Positions 31,550 through 40,432 of a DNA stretch of 45,743 bases are shown in pieces. The translations under genes and the position numbers were made by a program. Within the stretch, counting starts at the first letter, position 1, and every line of letters begins with the position of its first letter. Under the pieces are notes generated by a model. The model did no database searches. It was not told the origin of the DNA and saw only the letters and a program-made list of their open reading frames with translations. The stretch covers positions 1 through 45,743 of the forward strand of contig JAGQRH010000031.1 in assembly GCA_020425605.1 (NCBI GenBank). Reading direction: 5' to 3'. This DNA is from Planctomycetota bacterium. GTDB taxonomy: Bacteria > Planctomycetota > UBA8742 > UBA2392.

Positions 31550-33403
31550 CTACTCACGGGGGACGACGTGCTCGTCCTCCATCCGAAGCCGAACTCGCTC
31601 ATACGGCGCCTCATACTTGCGCAGTCCCTGTTGAAGAACGGGAGGTTCTGTATCGGGCTGGAATGCGAGTTCCTCAAAGACGCGGACACTGTCGCGCAGC
31701 GCGTTCGCCGTTGATAACGAGACGGGTATTTGTTGTCCCATGGTGCATACGGCCAGTAGTTGGTCGACCAAAAGCAATCCGGAAGCTGCGCGGGAACGAG
31801 CGATCTGGCCTTTGTACGTCAACTTCTCTTTAGGGACTGCGAGTAGGGTCTCCGAAACTGTAATGAGTCGGTGGCGCAGGCTGTAGCCCGACGCGAGCTG
31901 GTCTGGGAAGCGACCCCGGCAGCGCATCAACACCGATTGAAACTCGAGCAGAAGAAATTGCTTCTCCGTTGTTCGGCAGGCCCTCACGATCGCTTCGATT
32001 GAGTCAACGGCGTCGTCGAGACTAGAGCTGGCATCAATTGCGGCGCGACACAAGCCCCCCGGAGTGTTCGGCGAGATCTCGCCATCCTTCAGATTGGAGA
32101 TGGACACCGACCAATGCTCTATGAGCCTGCGCCGCAGTTTGTCATCACCGGTATCGCCGAACAGGCGTGTCATGAATGACAGATCTGGAGAATCGGCGTA
32201 CATGGCGTCCCCCGACTGTTTGATGTCTCTGCCCATCCCACCTGCATACATTGCCGCGAAATACGCGACGGCAAGGTCGCTGCCGGGGTCAGACGCGCAG
32301 AACGATGCCGCGATCGCCTTCCCTAACGCCTGGATTTCTTGGGGCGTCATCGCGGCGACAAACATTGGCAGAGTCGCATTGAGATAGTTGGTTGTCCGGA
32401 TGGTCCCGAAACGCGAGACGAGATAAGGTAGAAGGATATCGAGCAGCTCTTCCGTCGTTAGGCCGGCTTTCAAGGCGGCACGTATTGACGCCATAACTTC
32501 ATTGGAATCGTTCAGTTCGCCAAGCCTGGACAGGAGTTCGGAGATCTGGCCTCCTGGCGACGAGATCAGTCGCAGCTCCCAGCGTAGGCGCGGCGTAAGT
32601 TCACTAAGTTCGACGTATGGTGCAACGAGATCGCCAAGCCCATCGGTATTGCGGTCCGAGAGTATGCCCAGCATCCCCGAAATCGTGGGCTCTAGAAATG
32701 GACGCTTAGTCCACACAGTTTCCGCGGCTCTTGCAAGCACGCGCCGAACACCACTGTCTGGCTTCTGGTCGGCCGATGGAAGCAACGGACAGAAGTCCAG
32801 ATAGAGACTTATGAGCAGGAGGTCGGCAGGAAGAAGTGCAGCCCGCTCGCGGACGGACATGGGTTTATCTGCAACCTTCTCCTCATAACGTTCCTGGCGA
32901 GGTGTCAACAGTGAATCGGTAGCGGGCCACAAGATCTCGAGCTCTTCTATCAGCGACTCGCATGTGCGCTCGGCGTCGCTGCTTTGCAGGGGCCTAAGCA
33001 GGGAGCGCAGCACCGGCAGAAGTTCTTGAGCCTCTCGAAGATCTAGGCCTAGTTCGTTGGGAAGCGACAGCGACTCCAGACGCGTCTCCAACGATAGACT
33101 GACCACAGATGGAACAATCTCCTGCGCATCATGGAATGCCTTTCTGCGGCAGGCGGAGACAAAGAGGCTCCAAGCCTGCCCATCGGGAATTCGCGTAGGC
33201 AGTGATTCGTCGTCCGGCTGTTTGTCGTTGGTCGCTTCTCGTTTCGCACCTGGTAGCTGGCTAGCTGTTGTTGTCGAGTTGTCGCCGCCGAACGAGTTTG
33301 AAGGACGATCTGGAGGTAGGGTCAACACAGTTACCGTCACGGCCACAGCGAAGACCGCGATCACGAGTGCTCCGACAGCCCGGCGAGTTGATAGGAGTTT
33401 CAT
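31550..33403 (-). CDS. Membrane-anchored helical hypothetical protein
   Basis: The 617-residue protein starts at ATG 33403, which overlaps the previous stop codon as ATGA. One transmembrane helix at residues 8-30 (AVGALVIAVFAVAVTVTVL) is followed by a Ser/Thr/Asp-rich linker and a 530-residue helical body of armadillo- or HEAT-like aspect (ELLSRLGELNDSNEVMASIRAALK, LLDILLPYLVSRFGTI). No catalytic motif is evident. It probably faces the periplasm and works with the cytochrome encoded upstream, to which it is translationally coupled. Base composition is lower in GC than the neighbouring chromosomal genes. Confidence 0.72.
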   Translation of the reverse strand: MKLLSTRRAVGALVIAVFAVAVTVTVLTLPPDRPSNSFGGDNSTTTASQLPGAKREATNDKQPDDESLPTRIPDGQAWSLFVSACRRKAFHDAQEIVPSVVSLSLETRLESLSLPNELGLDLREAQELLPVLRSLLRPLQSSDAERTCESLIEELEILWPATDSLLTPRQERYEEKVADKPMSVRERAALLPADLLLISLYLDFCPLLPSADQKPDSGVRRVLARAAETVWTKRPFLEPTISGMLGILSDRNTDGLGDLVAPYVELSELTPRLRWELRLISSPGGQISELLSRLGELNDSNEVMASIRAALKAGLTTEELLDILLPYLVSRFGTIRTTNYLNATLPMFVAAMTPQEIQALGKAIAASFCASDPGSDLAVAYFAAMYAGGMGRDIKQSGDAMYADSPDLSFMTRLFGDTGDDKLRRRLIEHWSVSISNLKDGEISPNTPGGLCRAAIDASSSLDDAVDSIEAIVRACRTTEKQFLLLEFQSVLMRCRGRFPDQLASGYSLRHRLITVSETLLAVPKEKLTYKGQIARSRAASGLLLVDQLLAVCTMGQQIPVSLSTANALRDSVRVFEELAFQPDTEPPVLQQGLRKYEAPYERVRLRMEDEHVVPRE

Positions 33404-34680
33404 TTGCGCTCGCTCCCGTCTTGCCAAGCTGGCATCTTTTGCCGGACGCACGTGCCGCTGCTCAAGGCACCGGTGCTGCACACCGATCTAATGTCAGCTT
33501 GCCAGTGTCCGTCGGGGTCCGTCGCCTCGGTATGGCAGATTTCGCACCTTGCTTCGAACCGCGCGCTTGTCGCCTGAGTGTCAGGCTGGTGGCAGGAGTT
33601 GCAGAACACGCCGAGCAGCTTCCCCGATGGTTCTAGCGAGGCGACTGTAACGTGGCAGGCGACGCACCGGCGATCCGATTGCTGACGTCGTGCGACCAAG
33701 CTCCCAAACGCGCCGGCATGCTTGCTGGCAATCCATGCCGAGACCTGAGGCTCGTGGCAAGCGCCGCATAGTTGAGTCGCCAGCGTTTTCCGGAGCGTTT
33801 CGATTTCCGGCAGGGGCGGCGGCACAGATGCGGAGGAATGAAACAGCCGAATGTTGATTGCTGACACCAGTGGCTCCACTTGCTCGTCTGGAGCGAGACT
33901 TCTGGATATACTGCTTGTCCAACGAGCGACAATGGGACCGCCTTCACTCTGCTGACTCAGGTAGTCGCGTGCGGCTGTCGCAGCGCTCGCTGTTCCCCCC
34001 AAAGCTGCGGCATAATAGGGGCCGAGCCCGGCAGCAAACACCGGCGGGCCTAGGCGATCTGTCCGCCAAATCGCAATGAAACAAACGTCGCGCCCTCGCG
34101 GACGAAGACTGCGACTGGAACAAAGAATGGCGCTATTGGGGGCAAGTAGCGTGACATCGCCGTCCGATCCGATCCGGAGTTCAAGTGCAAAGCCCGACAA
34201 ACGGGAGGCCAATTCGTCAAACTCCGGTTTTGGTTCGCCCCTGGTTTCTTGGGTGCTGTCCTGTCCAAGCCAGAACAAGGGCATGTCGATTTGCTCTCGC
34301 AAACCGGTGAGTTCGCCAAAGAACGTCTCTGCTTCGTCCTCAGGGTGTGTACAACCGCAAAGAAATACTGCCCCGTCATTTGCTCCTACATGTCGCGTAG
34401 CCGCCACGATGCGTGCCAACCCGCCTACGGAGCTACCTGCGCAACCGCAGTCTTCCAGATAGCCTTCCAGGTCGTTTGCAATGGCAAGTACGAAATCGGG
34501 GCGTTCAATCGAGTCTGTGGTTGTGTGCGGCGGGGGGGGGGAGGGGAGCGGAGCGGTGGAGCGAGTCGTTGGCTGCGGGCCTTCGGTGCTGGCGTCGTTC
34601 GAGTAATGACAGGCAGCAACCGCAAAGCAGATGCACAGGGTGCCCGGCAACGACACTGATAGAAGGCTGGCTACACGCAT
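33400..34680 (-). CDS. Multihaem c-type cytochrome lipoprotein
   Basis: This 426-residue protein starts at ATG 34680, which opens a lipoprotein signal (CFAVAAC, Cys about 24). A Pro/Thr-rich linker follows. Next is the signature NDLEGYLEDCGCAGSSVGGLAR, seen in bacterial proteins of the 'GYlepCGC....GGlaRr' type that often accompany multihaem cytochromes. The C-terminal third has four CXXCH motifs (CGACH, CVACH, CNSCH, CEICH), as in cytochrome c554/NrfB-like domains. It should be an outer-surface or periplasmic electron carrier. A run of nine G residues lies near 34531. The gap 34681-34961 holds no gene. Confidence 0.85.
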   Translation of the reverse strand: MRVASLLSVSLPGTLCICFAVAACHYSNDASTEGPQPTTRSTAPLPSPPPPHTTTDSIERPDFVLAIANDLEGYLEDCGCAGSSVGGLARIVAATRHVGANDGAVFLCGCTHPEDEAETFFGELTGLREQIDMPLFWLGQDSTQETRGEPKPEFDELASRLSGFALELRIGSDGDVTLLAPNSAILCSSRSLRPRGRDVCFIAIWRTDRLGPPVFAAGLGPYYAAALGGTASAATAARDYLSQQSEGGPIVARWTSSISRSLAPDEQVEPLVSAINIRLFHSSASVPPPLPEIETLRKTLATQLCGACHEPQVSAWIASKHAGAFGSLVARRQQSDRRCVACHVTVASLEPSGKLLGVFCNSCHQPDTQATSARFEARCEICHTEATDPDGHWQADIRSVCSTGALSSGTCVRQKMPAWQDGSERK

Positions 34681-34961
34681 TGCGCCACCAAGCACATAGA
34701 CCCGCCTGAAGCTTACGCCCCATGAATGTATTGACGTAGAAAAAGATAAGATTTCTGATACTGGAGTGTAATAATTCATGTCGCATTGGGACGGCCTCGT
34801 CGATGATCGATTAGACGATCGCCCCGCAGCAGTGCGCGATGGATGGGGTGATGGGCCGGCGTCTGCCGTTGGTACGCCGCGCAGCGCGGTGGACTAATTT
34901 TTCAGAGTCGGAGCAGGGCGCATCTGGATCTTGTGTCTGCCTACCCTTGATCACACCGATG

Positions 34962-34998
34962 ACACCGACGCGGCCCAAGGGTTGGCCGCGTCGGTGTT
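34962..34998 (-). repeat. 37-bp palindrome, right copy (terminator-like)
   Basis: Identical to 30979-31015. It lies 13 bases downstream of the peroxidase stop codon on the minus strand and so can terminate that gene. It also marks the right edge of the AT-richer insert. Confidence 0.85.
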
Positions 34999-35010
34999 TG
35001 GCCCCCAGCG

Positions 35011-36681
35011 CTATCTATCGACTGCTAGTCCTGAGGGGACGGTGTTGGGGATGTCGCTCATTCGATTCACGGCCGCCGGGTCGGTCAGCGCCTCCAGGAA
35101 CGCGACGATATCCTGTACCTGCTGCGGGCTCAGGTTGCCCGGCACGTTCAGGAACAGCTGGCTCGGCGTCTGCAGCACGTTGTTGGTGGGCAGCAGTGTC
35201 GGCGCCAGGTCCGCGGCCTGCACCATGTTCTGGCCCGTGAACCCGTTCGTGCTGGCCGCCTTGTTGCGGTAGTGGTTCACCACTTCGGTCAGGGTGCTGA
35301 ACGCGCCGTTGTGCATGTACGGGGCGGTGATCGCCACGTTGCGCAGGCTGGGCACGCGGAACTGGTAGCGGTTCTGCTGGTTGCCGGTGGTGTTCTCAAA
35401 GCCGAAGTCTTCGCGCCCCTGCACGCCCTGGCCCTGCCCCGGCCCAAACTGCGGGATGATGATGTTGTGCGTTGTGAAGTTCGTCAGCAGCGGGCCGCTG
35501 TGGCATGCATCGCAGCCGCCGGGGCCGAAGAAGATACTGGCGCCGCGCTTTTGCGCGTCGGTCAGCGCGTTGTTGTCGCCGCGCAGGTAGCGGTCCCACG
35601 GCGCGTTGGCGTAGGTCTGGCTGCGCTCAAACTCGGCGATCGCGATCACCATGTTGTCGACCGTCATGTTTCCCGCGCCGAACGCGCTGGTGAACATGCT
35701 GACGTAGTCGTTGTACTGCGCCAGCCGATTTGCGATCGCGTCGCGGTATGCGCTGTCACTGAGTCCGTCCAGGCTGTGGCCGGTGCCGCGCATCTCGGTC
35801 AGGCTGACCATCGGGAACAGCGCCTGCGCCGCCAGCGGAGTCAGGTTGGTCGGGCCTTCTGGCGTCTGGGTGGGGCCGGGCTGCTGACCGGGCGGCGGAG
35901 GCGGGACGCCCACTCGCTTGTCCCAGAACAGCTCGGGCATGAGGGTTGTGTTGTAAACCGCCGGGGCGTGGCGCGGCACAAAGGTCTTGGTGGGGTGATC
36001 GCGCCCGGGGCCGATGCCACCGGTGCCGCCAACACCGACGCTCAGGTTCAGCCCGTCGCCATAGTTGAAGCGCGGGTGGTGGCAGGTCGAGCATGACACG
36101 TCGCGGTTGCCGCTGAGTTCCTTGTCAAAGAACAGGTTGCGCCCCAGCTCAACGCGCGCCTGGTTCACACCCGGCGGCTGCGGCATCGGCTGGATGTTCT
36201 TCTGGGCGATGACCTGGCGAAGCTGGTTCTCAAGCTGGCCGCTGCCGGTGATGCCCTGCACCGTGAGGCTCAGCTGCGCGACGATCGTCGTCACGCCATC
36301 CGTAGCCTCAATTTGAACACCCCACTGGCCGGTGAGCGCCGGCGAGCCGCTGATGTTGCCCGCTGAGGTCATGTTGACCCCCGGCGGGAACGCGCCCGAG
36401 GTGATGTTCACGGTCACGGCTGCTGCCGCGCCCGAAAACGGGAGCGTTGTCGAGTAGAACTGCCCGACAGTAGCGAGTGGTAACGCGGTTGAGGTGAGCG
36501 TCAGCCCGGTCGTGCCGCCTGATCCGCCCCCGCCGGAGCCACCACCGCCACCGGAGCTGCTGCCGCCGGATGACGAGGTGCCGGCCGTACCGGCAGATGG
36601 AGAGCCCGACTGGTCGCAAGCCGCGGCCAACAGGGTGAAAACCAGGGTGCAGGCCAAAAGGCCCAGGGTGTAGTAGCGCAT
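35011..36681 (-). CDS. Dihaem cytochrome c peroxidase (MauG/CcpA family) with Ig-like domain
   Basis: The 556-residue lipoprotein has lipobox LLAAAC (Cys about 21), then a Gly/Ser-rich linker. An Ig-like domain of the putative-Ig (He_PIG) type covers residues about 60-150 (ATVGQFYSTTLPFSGAAA, GVNMTSAGNISGSPALTG). The peroxidase has the high-potential and low-potential haem motifs CSTCH and CDACH, with LGRNLFFDKELSGN, RHAPAVYNTTL and RVPSLRNVAITAPYMHNGAF as expected. It reduces peroxide or oxidises a partner protein in the periplasm. The start at ATG 36681 is divergent from the propeller gene at 36821. Confidence 0.93.
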   Translation of the reverse strand: MRYYTLGLLACTLVFTLLAAACDQSGSPSAGTAGTSSSGGSSSGGGGGSGGGGSGGTTGLTLTSTALPLATVGQFYSTTLPFSGAAAAVTVNITSGAFPPGVNMTSAGNISGSPALTGQWGVQIEATDGVTTIVAQLSLTVQGITGSGQLENQLRQVIAQKNIQPMPQPPGVNQARVELGRNLFFDKELSGNRDVSCSTCHHPRFNYGDGLNLSVGVGGTGGIGPGRDHPTKTFVPRHAPAVYNTTLMPELFWDKRVGVPPPPPGQQPGPTQTPEGPTNLTPLAAQALFPMVSLTEMRGTGHSLDGLSDSAYRDAIANRLAQYNDYVSMFTSAFGAGNMTVDNMVIAIAEFERSQTYANAPWDRYLRGDNNALTDAQKRGASIFFGPGGCDACHSGPLLTNFTTHNIIIPQFGPGQGQGVQGREDFGFENTTGNQQNRYQFRVPSLRNVAITAPYMHNGAFSTLTEVVNHYRNKAASTNGFTGQNMVQAADLAPTLLPTNNVLQTPSQLFLNVPGNLSPQQVQDIVAFLEALTDPAAVNRMSDIPNTVPSGLAVDR

Positions 36682-36820
36682 GGTGTCCTGACCAAGGGGT
36701 TGGAGCAGGGGCTGCATACCGCTCACGCACGACAGGCACCCGATTTCACGCACATAGCGAAAAAACTTGGGTTCGGGGATGACGAGGCAGTAGATTGACC
36801 TCAATCACAAGGAGGACGCC

Positions 36821-38338
36821 ATGCGGTGCGCTTTCACGACTTGTCTGGCTCTGGTCATGCTGCTGGGCGCGACAACGTACGTCCACTCGGGGCCCGATGC
36901 CGGTACGGGCAAGCGCGGCTGGAAGGTCGAGCTATTCGAGATTCCGGCATCCGGCGGCCACACCTATGAGATCAGCAACTTGATTGCTCACGGCGACAAC
37001 GCCTTGCTCGTTGCGCTCGAGGATGCTGACCAATACACGCTCTGGTTCGCGAAAGGCGACGATGTAAGCCGCGTACTACTTGACGGCAAACGTCAGGTCG
37101 CCGGCGACTTTCTGTTCGATGAGCTCGACGGCAACCCCGCGCTCATCCGCACTACAGACGATGAGACCGAGACTTCGACCTATATGCTCGTGCAGGACGG
37201 CAAGGCCACGACGATTACAGGCGCCGACAAAAAGCCCGTGGCCGGTCGTTTCTACTTCACGCACGAGGCAGGCATCATCACTGCCGCTCTACGCGACAAG
37301 GACGAAGACATTGAAGACCCTCTGTACAGGCTGGTGGGCTCACAACTACTGCCGATCACCGATCCGGACGGCAAGCCGGTCAAAACCCAGCTGACGATGC
37401 TGGACCGCGAGCCGGACGGCCGCATCAAGCTCGGCATGGCAAAACAGGACGGTGACGATTTCGTCATCGGCGACCCGCTCTGGCTGGATGGGACAAAGGC
37501 CTCACCGATTGCGAAACCGAAGATCCATCCTGAGTGGAATCACAAGTTGTCGTATGACACGCAGTTTCATTTCAAGGACTTCACGCTGGTCGTCGGGGCG
37601 TCGCCTTCCGAGTGTCGCGTCTGGGTCTGTCGTGGCGAGAAAGTGGAGTGGCTCGCAAAAGCCGACGGCGAGCCCCTGAAATACCAGAAGATCGAGGGTG
37701 TCTGCGTCGACGGAGTCCTGTATCTCACCTGCGCGAACGATATCTACGGCTACTCGGGAGGTCCGGAGGGCCACATATTCCGGGTCGACGGCGAAACACT
37801 GGTCGAGCTGACCGTTCCCGAAGGCGCAAAGCTTGGCTTGCCGTGGCTTGAGCCGGTTGATGGCTTGATCATGGTGGTGTGCAAGACCGACACCGCCCGA
37901 CGAACGTTCTGGATGATCGAAGCTGACAGCCTCTTTCCGCTTAAGACACCGACCGGTGCGGATGTGCAGGTGCCCGACGACTTGCAGGCGTGGAAGGCCG
38001 GCGGCAAGCAGCTTCTGCTGCACAAGACGCTGCGCACCGTGGGCTGGGGAATCGTCAAGGAGCGCGTGGTCTACAGCCTCGGCGTTGCGGACGTCGCTCG
38101 TCGCAGCTACGGGAAACGCCCCTGCTTCGAGATCGACGGCGACTTGTTCGTCTGCTGCTCAAACGCTTCGTCGCCGCACGTGGGGCAGGTCGTGGACAAC
38201 AAGATCGTCAGTCTCAAGACACCCGCCGGAGAGGAAATCACAGCAGCGGAAGTCGATGCCGTACGCTCCGGCAACTTCCTGTACCTCACAACCACTGACG
38301 AAGAGTACCAGGGTACAACCTACATCGTCCGCCGCTGA
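36821..38338 (+). CDS. Secreted putative beta-propeller protein, paralogue 1
   Basis: The 505-residue protein follows GGAGG and has a signal peptide (TCLALVMLLGATTYVHS). The mature chain has seven or eight repeats of about 55 residues. Each ends in a 'l.PItD.dGkpV'-type turn: ATTITGADKKPVAG, LLPITDPDGKPVK, VEWLAKADGEPLK, LFPLKTPTGADVQ, IVSLKTPAGEEIT. This period suits a bladed beta-propeller. There are scattered Cys but no haem motif. Two close paralogues follow in tandem. I do not recognise a named family. Confidence 0.75.
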   Translation: MRCAFTTCLALVMLLGATTYVHSGPDAGTGKRGWKVELFEIPASGGHTYEISNLIAHGDNALLVALEDADQYTLWFAKGDDVSRVLLDGKRQVAGDFLFDELDGNPALIRTTDDETETSTYMLVQDGKATTITGADKKPVAGRFYFTHEAGIITAALRDKDEDIEDPLYRLVGSQLLPITDPDGKPVKTQLTMLDREPDGRIKLGMAKQDGDDFVIGDPLWLDGTKASPIAKPKIHPEWNHKLSYDTQFHFKDFTLVVGASPSECRVWVCRGEKVEWLAKADGEPLKYQKIEGVCVDGVLYLTCANDIYGYSGGPEGHIFRVDGETLVELTVPEGAKLGLPWLEPVDGLIMVVCKTDTARRTFWMIEADSLFPLKTPTGADVQVPDDLQAWKAGGKQLLLHKTLRTVGWGIVKERVVYSLGVADVARRSYGKRPCFEIDGDLFVCCSNASSPHVGQVVDNKIVSLKTPAGEEITAAEVDAVRSGNFLYLTTTDEEYQGTTYIVRR

Positions 38339-38615
38339 TGCACCGGGCGCGGCCGTAGTTCCGCGTGAACATAGTCGGATCTGGGGCGGCGGCCCCGTAG
38401 ATACTCGACTTGGGACAGCTCCTTGTCTGTGCCGTGGGGCTGCCCCGAGGTACTCGAACGGCACCGAGACGTGCCATCCAGAGAGCAAATACGGTTCGGC
38501 GGCCCGGCATGTACCGATTCTGGTACACGCCGATGGGGGGATATTTGCGTCACAAGACCTGAGCGGCGATCCTGTCAGGGCCTGACGCTCACGTGTCCCC
38601 ATCGAGGTACGCCAC

Positions 38616-40127
38616 ATGCGACTGATCCCGACGCTTTTCGCCTTTCCGATCCTGATTGCATTCGCCTGCGCGCCCGCTGTCGCCGACGACACTGAGCCGG
38701 CCAAGAAGGACTGGGTCGTCAAGCCATTCGGCATCACCGGCGAAGATGGCACTGTTTTGACCGCCCGACGCGTCTTCCAGTACGGTGAGAAAGTGCTGCT
38801 TGAGATCAAGGTCAGCGACGACTCCTGCCAACTGTGGTGCTCAGACGGCGCGACTTCCGAGCTGGTGACCCGCACCGATGGCAGCCCCGTCAGTGGTGAG
38901 GACGTCAGCGTTCACCAGGCCGGCACAGTGCTCCTGGCCGAAACGCGCAGAGACAAGGTGTTCAGCTACGGCATCCTCGACGGCGCCAAGACCACCGCCA
39001 TCGTCGACTCCGCGGGCGAGCCCGTCACGCAGTACAATGCCTTCTACGCGCGCGGAGGCATCCTGTTCGGGCACATGTGGCCGTCGAGGGAGGAAGACGG
39101 AGCGCCCCTCTCGGTGTTGGAAGGCAACGTATTGAGCCCGATCACCGATCCCGAGGGCAACGTCATCACATGCCGGTACGAATCGGTAGTCGTGCAGCCG
39201 GACGGCCGCAAGTTGCTGATAACCAGCAGTTTCACGGACAAAAAGCCTGCAACGCACCGCAAGTACTGGCTGGAGGGTGCGAAGGCCGTCCCCGTCACCC
39301 CGATCAACCCGCCTGAGGACTGGGGCGATCACGCGCGCGGAACCACATGCGTCTATTTCAAGGACCACACGCTGGTAACAGCACACGGCGAGCTGTCCGG
39401 GGCTGCCTGGAGCTACCGCGACGGGAAGTACGAGCCCATCGTGGACGCGGATGGCAAGCCGATCTCTCACCGGTCCATCACGCCTCAGCTCACGGGCGGA
39501 AATTGCTACCTGTTTGCATGGGACAGGACCGACGACAAAGAGCGCTACAACAAGGGCTATATCTATATCGTTGACGGCACGAAGGCCACGCTACTGAAAA
39601 CGCCTGAGGGGTACTTCTTCGGGTCCGCCATGCTGTACAGCCGTCTTGGCTTCGCAATCTTGGATGTCTACGTCGGCAGCAGCCGCGACACCTACTGGCG
39701 ACTCGAAGGCGAGAAGCTAACGCCGATCCTCACGACCACGGGCGAAATCGTGCGCGGGACAGAGGGGCTTGAGTTATGGGGCACCCCCAACCACAAGCTG
39801 CTGCGCTTCTGCATCGACTCCGGAAACTTCTGGGGCGAGCTCGAAGGCACCACCGTGACCCCGCTGTGCCCAGCCGAGTTTGACCTGCTCGGTGTCGATA
39901 CCCCGGTGCAGGAACTGGATGGCGAGTTGTTCTGCATCTCTGGTGACCCCGACGAGCGGTCCTTGTCGATCATAAGAGACGGCGAGGCAAGGAAGATGAA
40001 GCTCGATGACGGTAGACCGTTCAAATGTGATTACATCACGACCGCACAAGCCGGCAGCAAGCTCTACGTGGCTATGGTCGACAAAGACAAAGCGTGCCGC
40101 AGCTACATCGTTGAACGCGAGAAATAA
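38616..40127 (+). CDS. Secreted putative beta-propeller protein, paralogue 2
   Basis: The 503-residue protein has signal peptide LIPTLFAFPILIAFACAPAVA, with GAGG before the ATG. The same repeat plan as the gene at 36821 is evident: SELVTRTDGSPVSG, TTAIVDSAGEPVTQ, LSPITDPEGNVIT, YEPIVDADGKPIS, ATLLKTPEGYFFG, LTPILTTTGEIVRG, ARKMKLDDGRPFK. Each repeat carries an 'x-Trp/Tyr-x-L-x-G/D' strand. The 277 bases separating it from paralogue 1 hold nothing I can recognise. A strong terminator follows. Confidence 0.75.
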   Translation: MRLIPTLFAFPILIAFACAPAVADDTEPAKKDWVVKPFGITGEDGTVLTARRVFQYGEKVLLEIKVSDDSCQLWCSDGATSELVTRTDGSPVSGEDVSVHQAGTVLLAETRRDKVFSYGILDGAKTTAIVDSAGEPVTQYNAFYARGGILFGHMWPSREEDGAPLSVLEGNVLSPITDPEGNVITCRYESVVVQPDGRKLLITSSFTDKKPATHRKYWLEGAKAVPVTPINPPEDWGDHARGTTCVYFKDHTLVTAHGELSGAAWSYRDGKYEPIVDADGKPISHRSITPQLTGGNCYLFAWDRTDDKERYNKGYIYIVDGTKATLLKTPEGYFFGSAMLYSRLGFAILDVYVGSSRDTYWRLEGEKLTPILTTTGEIVRGTEGLELWGTPNHKLLRFCIDSGNFWGELEGTTVTPLCPAEFDLLGVDTPVQELDGELFCISGDPDERSLSIIRDGEARKMKLDDGRPFKCDYITTAQAGSKLYVAMVDKDKACRSYIVEREK

Positions 40128-40146
40128 TGCGACTGTCCGTGCCAAC

Positions 40147-40184
40147 AACGAGACCCCCGGCAGAAGCCGCCCGGGGGTCTCGTT
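40147..40184 (+). terminator. Terminator after paralogue 2
   Basis: AACGAGACCCCCGG pairs perfectly with CCGGGGGTCTCGTT across ten bases, and is followed by GCTTGG. The 14-bp GC-rich stem lies 19 bases after the stop codon. Confidence 0.8.
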
Positions 40185-40210
40185 GCTTGGCGCCTCGCCG
40201 TTAGAAACTA

Positions 40211-40340
40211 GTTCGCGCCCGCGTAGACCGGCTCGGTTTCCTTGGCGATCTTGCCGCCGCCGAGCTGGTTCAGCTTCTTCTCGATCGCCTTGTCCAGTCC
40301 GATGATCTGGCTGCCGCGGCTGTGAACTCCGGGTCGTGAC
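40211..40340 (-). pseudogene. Fragment of the actin-like gene
   Basis: On the minus strand this encodes GSQIIGLDKAIEKKLNQLGG, then GKIAKETEPVYAGAN and a TAG stop. It is nearly identical to the C-terminal region of the actin-like protein at 41805-42899, differing by a few substitutions and lacking the last 27 residues. Upstream of the match a short piece resembling CCGGGTCGTA of the parent gene is joined with an internal deletion. It is a partial duplication sitting between paralogues 2 and 3, not a working gene. Confidence 0.85.
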
Positions 40341-40432
40341 ACGACGGGGAAATGAGGCTTGCGTTCGGCAGCCGCGAGTCTCAGATTGACGCGTGCTTTC
40401 GCAATAATGACTGCGAACCCGGGAGAGACCAC

